This document shows positions 4,890 through 8,719 of a DNA stretch of 8,719 bases, one piece after another (position 1 is the stretch's first letter; the number at the start of each line of letters is the position of its first letter). This DNA comes from an uncultured Lachnospiraceae bacterium. GTDB taxonomy: Bacteria; Bacillota; Clostridia; Lachnospirales; Lachnospiraceae. The translations under genes and the position numbers were made by a program. The stretch is from the NCBI GenBank assembly GCA_946630645.1, contig CAMOZD010000032.1, positions 1 to 8,719 on the forward strand, read 5' to 3'. Under the pieces are notes generated by a model that worked only from the letters and a program-made list of their open reading frames with translations, ran no database searches and had not been told where the DNA came from.

Positions 4890-5642
4890 TTACCCCAGGC
4901 CTATCCTGATTAAGCCCAGGACCAGCAGGTGGGCCGGGTAAAAGATATAATTAAACCATTTGAGGAAGATCCTTCCCCTTGCCATTTGCTCTCCATTATA
5001 AAAAAAGAGGATGCAAATTGCCGCCAGCAGAGGACCTGACATAGATCCAAGAGATATAAGCAGGTCTTTAGAAGAAGCATTTCCCAGATAAGCATTTAAG
5101 AAATTCATAATGCCAACGATTAAGACCACGGCCGACCAGGAGCTTACCTGGTCCCGGAAACCCGCCCTTCTCTCCTCCTGCAGCCGGTGCAGTCTCCAGA
5201 AGATAAGGACAAAGGTCTGGGCCATGACCGCCCAGTCTCCATAACAGCCCAGGTAATAGAGCAGGAATATGACTAACCACTTGCTTCTCCCGTCCCAGGA
5301 GCTTTCCAGCACGCAGAGCATGAGAAAACAGAGAAAGAGGGTCCCTATCATATTATAATTATAGAGTTTTATATGGGCGGAATAAAAGGCCAGGCAAAAG
5401 GGCGGCTGGGACAGAAGGGCAAAAAGCAGCAGCCGCTGGCCATATTTTTTCCTTGAATGGGTATAATAAAAACCCTCTACCAGAAAATAACACATAACCG
5501 GCGCGGTAAAATAGCCCAGGTCTGTCAGCAGGATGGCCTGGGGGGCTTCCGGAGCCATGAAGACGGATGCTATATGGTTGCCCAGCATCAGCAGCAGGGC
5601 TATTAACTTAATGACGTCTCTGTTTAATGGTTTCCTGTTCAT
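4890..5642 (-). CDS. TraX-family integral membrane protein
   Basis: About 250 residues, nearly all hydrophobic, with roughly eight membrane segments. TraX-family features (residues counted from the upstream ATG at 5648) are KLIALLLMLGNHI at 14-26, the block YFLVEGFYYTHSRKKYGQRL at 54-73 continuing to ALLSQPPF, the stretch NMIGTLFLC around 99-107, GDWA at 137-140, and the C-terminal FNYIFYPAHLLVLGLI at 232-247. In the F plasmid, TraX N-acetylates pilin; chromosomal clostridial relatives have no known role, and no pilin or conjugation gene is near. Two ATG codons are in frame: the one at 5642 has AAAGGA at an 8-nt distance, while the one at 5648 is only 2-3 nt from it, so I use 5642. No clear promoter is seen. 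It follows a broken acyltransferase gene, so the pair may once have been a surface-modification cassette. Confidence 0.82.
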   Translation of the reverse strand: MNRKPLNRDVIKLIALLLMLGNHIASVFMAPEAPQAILLTDLGYFTAPVMCYFLVEGFYYTHSRKKYGQRLLLFALLSQPPFCLAFYSAHIKLYNYNMIGTLFLCFLMLCVLESSWDGRSKWLVIFLLYYLGCYGDWAVMAQTFVLIFWRLHRLQEERRAGFRDQVSSWSAVVLIVGIMNFLNAYLGNASSKDLLISLGSMSGPLLAAICILFFYNGEQMARGRIFLKWFNYIFYPAHLLVLGLIRIGLG

Positions 5643-5678
5643 CTGCATATTCCTTTAAAACTTTATTGGAAACACAAC

Positions 5679-5698
5679 CCTGTATCCAATAATACAGG
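5679..5698 (-). other. Short perfect hairpin upstream of the TraX-family gene
   Basis: CCTGTAT (5679-5685) pairs with ATACAGG (5692-5698) around a 6-nt loop, about 37 bp before the start codon of the TraX-family gene. The sequence after it on the minus strand (GTTGTGTTTCC) is not a clean U-run. It could be a leader structure, an operator, or a weak terminator of the broken gene upstream. I see no recognisable promoter in 5649-5838. Confidence 0.3.
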
Positions 5699-5838
5699 AT
5701 TCCGTATTCACCTATAATCACATAACAAGTCAGGACAAACCATCCTGTCGGAAATTATCATTTTGTATGTAAAAGAAGCCTTTCTGCTCCCGGTATTCTG
5801 TCAATCAGCCATGCCAGGACATTAGCCGGCAAACCGCA

Positions 5839-6343
5839 TCAGGATTCATTGCCGTCTTTTTGGGGATGAAAGCATTTCTCCTTAATAATCTTCATCGGGT
5901 AATCAAAGCATTTCACAGAGGAAAGGACTATACTCATCAGCACGGCAACCAAAAAATAGGCTGCCTTCCCAAATATTCCTTTAGGTAATATATACATACA
6001 CGTTAAAAGCAGCAAGGACAAAGAAAAACCAGGGGATGCCTGAGTCTGACAGGAGACTGAATCCGACGGACATCCCGTTAACCAGGGCAGCAATCATCAG
6101 ACAGATCTTCAGTAAGAAACCACAACTGATGAAAAAAATCACCTTTTCTACTATTCTTTCATTCTTATAAAATAGTCCTGAAATAAAGAAAAGTACCGGC
6201 ATATGAAATGCATAAATAAAGAGATAGATGCTTCGGCATAGATCCGATTCTGTGCAAAACACATCCGCGAAATGTCCGATGACCATCAGGGTAATCATTA
6301 TAAATCTGGCATTATCCCAGATAGCTGTTCTGTTCTTTCCCAT
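5839..6343 (-). pseudogene. Acyltransferase-3 family membrane protein, frameshifted and truncated
   Basis: The first frame (6343-5984) encodes an intact N-terminus of an OafA/fucose-4-O-acetylase-type acyltransferase: WDNARFIMITLMVIGHF with the conserved H24, LYLFIYAFHMP-like segment at 40-49, FFISGLF at 52-58, and IPWFFFVLAAFNVY at 103-116. It stops at residue 120. The natural continuation, ILPKGIFGKAAYFLVAVLMS and on to KCFDYP, lies in the next frame and ends at 5839. The break is in a TA-rich tract (5986-5996) and is repaired by adding one TA pair or removing one base, giving about 168 residues. Family members are about 330-380 residues, so roughly half is missing even after repair. These proteins move acyl groups onto sugars or wall polymers at the membrane. 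The region is visibly more A/T-rich than the rlmD operon beside it, which may indicate transfer. It has a weak GAGG 11 nt before the ATG. Confidence 0.75.
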
Positions 6344-6409
6344 TTTTTATATAACCTCAAAACTTAATATAAGTTCAAAACATGCTTAATTCCTGAAAGT
6401 TCATCGAAA

Positions 6410-7882
6410 CTATAAAGGTGATGGCAGACTTCTTCTGTCCAGTCTCACGACGGTCTCCACATGGCAGGAGTGGGCAAACTGGTCCACCACCGCCACCTTT
6501 TTAAGTTCATAATCCTTGAAGCAGAGAATCTTCAGGTCCCTGGCCAGGGTTCCGGGATCACAGCTGACATAGACGATCTTTTCCGGCGCCATGGCCAGCA
6601 TGGTCTCTAAAAGTCTGCTGTCACAACCCTTCCTGGGCGGGTCCACCACGATCACATCCGGATGATCCCCGGTTTTTTCAAAATGGGCGGGAACCACTTC
6701 CTCTGCCTTACCGGCAAAGAATTCCACATTTTCAAAACCGTTGACGGCCGCATTTCTCCTGGCATCCTCCACAGCGGCCTCCACAATCTCCACACCGTAA
6801 ACCTTCCTGGCCCTGCCGGCAAGGAAGAGAGAGATGGTTCCTATACCGCAGTAGAGGTCCCAGACTGTCTCATGACCGCTGAGGTCCGCATATTCCAGGG
6901 CCTTGCCATAGAGGACCTCTGTCTGCCGGGGATTAACCTGGAAAAAAGACAGGGGGCCGATCTGATATTTGACTTCCCCAATATAGTCCTCTATATAATC
7001 CTGGCCCCAGACGGTCTGACAGGCAGGACCAAGGATCCGGTTGGTCCGCTCCATGTTGCTGTTGACCACCAGACTAGTCATTCCCTCAATTCCTGCCAGG
7101 TCCCGGGCCAGCTTTTTTATACCGGCAAAGGAGTCCGCCTTCCCATTCAGGACCAGGCAGACCATAATCTGGCCGGTATGGTAGCCCACCCTGGTCAGGA
7201 TATGACGGACCAGACCTGTATGTCCGGTCTCATGGTAGGGTTCTATTTTATATTTTTCCATATGCATAAGGACCAGGTCCAGAATCTCCCTGTTGACCGG
7301 GGCCTGGATCAGGCAGTCCCTGTTGGCAACGATGGTGTGGGTCCTGCCGGCATAAAAGCCGGCCACCAGCCTTCCCTGCCGGTCTCCTCCCACAGGGAAC
7401 TGGGCCTTGTTCCGGTAATGCCAGGGGTCTTCCATCCCATAGATGGGCTCCATGAGCCGGTCTGCCCCGGCAAAGCCACCGATCCGCTCCAGGCAGCTTT
7501 TGACCAAGTCAAACTTGTATTCCAGCTGCCTGTCATAGGCCAGCTGCTGGATCTTGCAGCCGCCGCACTGCCTGGCAACAGGGCAGGGCGGGTCCACCCG
7601 GTCCGGGGAAGGAACCAATACCTCCTTAAGCCGGGCATAGCCATAGTTCTTCTTCACCTTGGTGACCGTCACAGCCACCACATCCCCAATCACTGTATCC
7701 TTGACAAAAAAGGGGAAGCCATGGTACTTGCCAAGGCCTTCCCCTTCTCTGGTAAAGTCTTCGATTGTCAGGTGAAGGTCCTGATTTTTTTTTAAATGAA
7801 TCTTATCCTTCAATCCGGCACCTCTGTTATCTGTCTTCATCCCCGCCTGGGGCGGGAACCGGTCTCCTGTGCTGTCTTCCAA
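6410..7882 (-). CDS. rlmD: 23S rRNA (uracil-5-)-methyltransferase RlmD/RumA family
   Basis: A 490-residue SAM-dependent RNA m5U methyltransferase of the TrmA/RlmC/RlmD group. A TRAM domain covers about 34-90. Four cysteines for a [4Fe-4S] cluster are present: C100, C106, C109 and C190. The catalytic domain has FFQVNP with Q315, the SAM loop VWDLYCGIGTISLFLAG (340-356), VVDPPRKGC (412-420), the nucleophile C441 in YVSCDPGTLARDL, and E476 in CHVETVV as the general base. Family membership is certain. The exact target (U747, U1939 or both) is not, because Firmicutes enzymes of this family vary. The start is uncertain: TTG at 7882 gives a poorly conserved 30-residue leader with a weak AAGGG; ATG at 7840 lacks a good ribosome site; TTG at 7813 has GAGGTG 5 nt upstream. 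It follows the YhaM-like gene by 11 nt, so the two form one RNA-related operon. Confidence 0.92.
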   Translation of the reverse strand: MEDSTGDRFPPQAGMKTDNRGAGLKDKIHLKKNQDLHLTIEDFTREGEGLGKYHGFPFFVKDTVIGDVVAVTVTKVKKNYGYARLKEVLVPSPDRVDPPCPVARQCGGCKIQQLAYDRQLEYKFDLVKSCLERIGGFAGADRLMEPIYGMEDPWHYRNKAQFPVGGDRQGRLVAGFYAGRTHTIVANRDCLIQAPVNREILDLVLMHMEKYKIEPYHETGHTGLVRHILTRVGYHTGQIMVCLVLNGKADSFAGIKKLARDLAGIEGMTSLVVNSNMERTNRILGPACQTVWGQDYIEDYIGEVKYQIGPLSFFQVNPRQTEVLYGKALEYADLSGHETVWDLYCGIGTISLFLAGRARKVYGVEIVEAAVEDARRNAAVNGFENVEFFAGKAEEVVPAHFEKTGDHPDVIVVDPPRKGCDSRLLETMLAMAPEKIVYVSCDPGTLARDLKILCFKDYELKKVAVVDQFAHSCHVETVVRLDRRSLPSPL

Positions 7883-7893
7883 TTTACTTTCCC

Positions 7894-8719
7894 TTATTTA
7901 CCGCTGGTGGCGCGGATGTTAGATTCAAACAACCTGTTGTAACCTCTCCACTCACCGCTCTGTCTGTTCTCCTCAGCCAGAGCCTCGATGAAACTCTCCA
8001 TCTTGGCGTCTGTGTTGTCGGCAAAGTTCAGGGCCAGGGCCTCAATCAAAGCCGGCTTCTTGGGCGAACCATATTCCAGCTCACCGTGGTGGGCCAGAAT
8101 ACAATGTTTGAGTTCATTGGCCAGCTTAGGCGGGAATCCCGGAATGGTCTTAATCTTCTCATCGACCATAATGGTCCCCATAACAATATGCCCCAGCAGC
8201 TGCCCCTCATCGGTATAATCGTTTTCCGGGAAGGGGGAAAGCTCGTCAACCTTGCCGATGTCATGGCAGATGGCCGCCGTGATCAGCAGGTCCCTGTTGA
8301 GCTGGGGATACTGGTCGCAGTAAAAAGAACAAAGCCTGGTAACATTCAGGGTGTGCTCTAAAAGGCCTCCCATAAAGCCATGGTGGACTCTCTTGGCAGC
8401 CGAATGCTCCCTGAATCTTTTGGCGAATTCCTGGTCCCCAAAAAAAGCCACCAGCAGCTTTCTTAAGTGGGGGTTCTGTACTTTATTGACATAGTCGGAA
8501 AGGTCGCGGTACATCTCCTTGAGATCATGGACCGAACAGGGGATGTAATCCTCAGGCAGGTACTCTCCTTCCCGGGCCCTCCGCAGCCTTCTCACGTTCA
8601 TCTGCAGACTTCCCATGAAGCTGGTCACATTACCGTCAACCCGGATGTAATCCATCTGCTCAAAATTATCGATACCGTTATTGAGCTCCCAGATCTTGGT
8701 GTCGATCACACCGGTCTTG
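7894..8719 (-). CDS. 3'-5' exoribonuclease YhaM-like, OB-fold plus HD domain (5' end beyond right edge)
   Basis: The reading frame is open to the right edge. The first codons in the window read KTGVIDTKIWE, which continues an OB-fold strand, so the GTG at 8709 is an internal valine and not a start. Numbering from that valine, the end of the OB fold (nucleic-acid binding) is at 1-45 and the HD phosphohydrolase domain at about 100-250. Metal-ligand candidates are H110, H119 in LLEHTLNV, the H149-D150 pair in ICHDIGK, H174, H207/H208 in LAHHGELEYGS, and D231 in NFADNTDAK. In Firmicutes this architecture is YhaM/CBF1, a Mn-dependent 3'-5' exonuclease active on RNA and single-stranded DNA. Its partner downstream is an rRNA methyltransferase gene, consistent with RNA metabolism. 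About 45 N-terminal residues are probably missing from view. Confidence 0.88.
   Translation of the reverse strand, partial: KTGVIDTKIWELNNGIDNFEQMDYIRVDGNVTSFMGSLQMNVRRLRRAREGEYLPEDYIPCSVHDLKEMYRDLSDYVNKVQNPHLRKLLVAFFGDQEFAKRFREHSAAKRVHHGFMGGLLEHTLNVTRLCSFYCDQYPQLNRDLLITAAICHDIGKVDELSPFPENDYTDEGQLLGHIVMGTIMVDEKIKTIPGFPPKLANELKHCILAHHGELEYGSPKKPALIEALALNFADNTDAKMESFIEALAEENRQSGEWRGYNRLFESNIRATSGK

Noticed and set aside
5649..5672. A possible fourth ATTCCT-type operator before the TraX-family gene
   Set aside because: The second half-site is out of register and a poor match, and the ATTCCT here is simply the complement of the AAAGGAAT ribosome binding site.
6662..7795. A 377-codon plus-strand open frame opposite rlmD
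   Set aside because: Its complement is a fully conserved RlmD-type enzyme with all catalytic motifs. The plus-strand product has no recognisable domain, its composition is that of a reversed G+C-biased gene, and no ribosome binding site or promoter supports it.
7765..8361. A 198-codon plus-strand frame across the rlmD/yhaM junction
   Set aside because: It is a shadow of two well-supported minus-strand genes, with no recognisable family and no translation signal.
8707..8709. GTG as the start codon of the HD-domain gene
   Set aside because: Codons upstream to the window edge stay open and read KTGVIDTKIWE, continuing an OB-fold typical of YhaM proteins. The GTG is an internal valine and the gene is 5'-truncated by the window.

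Overview
The window looks like chromosomal DNA from an anaerobic, low- to mid-G+C Firmicute, most likely a Clostridia/Lachnospiraceae-type bacterium. The reasons are strong AGGAGG-type ribosome binding sites, consensus TTGACA/TATAAT promoters, a clostridial short-chain flavodoxin, a DUF3793 protein, and a two-gene NifS/NifU-type Fe-S assembly operon led by an Rrf2/IscR-type regulator. Every gene I accept lies on the minus strand, so gene order below runs from high to low coordinate.

Region 1 (8719-6344): a 5'-truncated YhaM-like HD-domain 3'-5' exoribonuclease is followed 11 nt later by an RlmD/RumA-type 23S rRNA (uracil-5) methyltransferase. This is an RNA-processing/modification operon. Region 2 (6343-4651): an AT-rich accessory stretch holds a broken, truncated acyltransferase-3 membrane protein (frameshift in a TA tract) and an intact TraX-family membrane protein.

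Region 3 (4650-2729): a gamma-carbonic-anhydrase-like hexapeptide protein is followed by a DUF3793-flavodoxin pair. The pair is driven by a near-consensus promoter with dyads inside the promoter and at the start point, and it ends at a strong terminator. A G+C-rich palindromic element of about 100 bp (2623-2725) separates it from region 4.

Region 4 (2615-241): the Rrf2/IscR-like regulator, then its terminator, then the cysteine desulfurase-NifU scaffold operon and its terminator. Region 5 (210-1): promoter and N-terminal third of mscL, which runs off the left edge.

The most informative structure is regulatory. A dyad of consensus ATTCCTA-N9-TAGGAAT occurs twice on the promoter of the nifS-nifU operon (once over the -35, once from the -10 into the start region) and once over the -10 of the regulator gene itself. 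This is what autoregulation by an IscR-type Fe-S sensor should look like. The DUF3793-flavodoxin promoter carries a 15-nt exact match to one of these sites, with the half-sites 5 rather than 9 nt apart. That suggests, without proving it, that flavodoxin (the iron-free substitute for ferredoxin) and Fe-S assembly answer to a common or related regulator. I see no mobile element, CRISPR array, tRNA or rRNA, and no convincing wholly new system. The novelty candidates are the operator set, the DUF3793-flavodoxin link, the palindromic element and the decaying acyltransferase.
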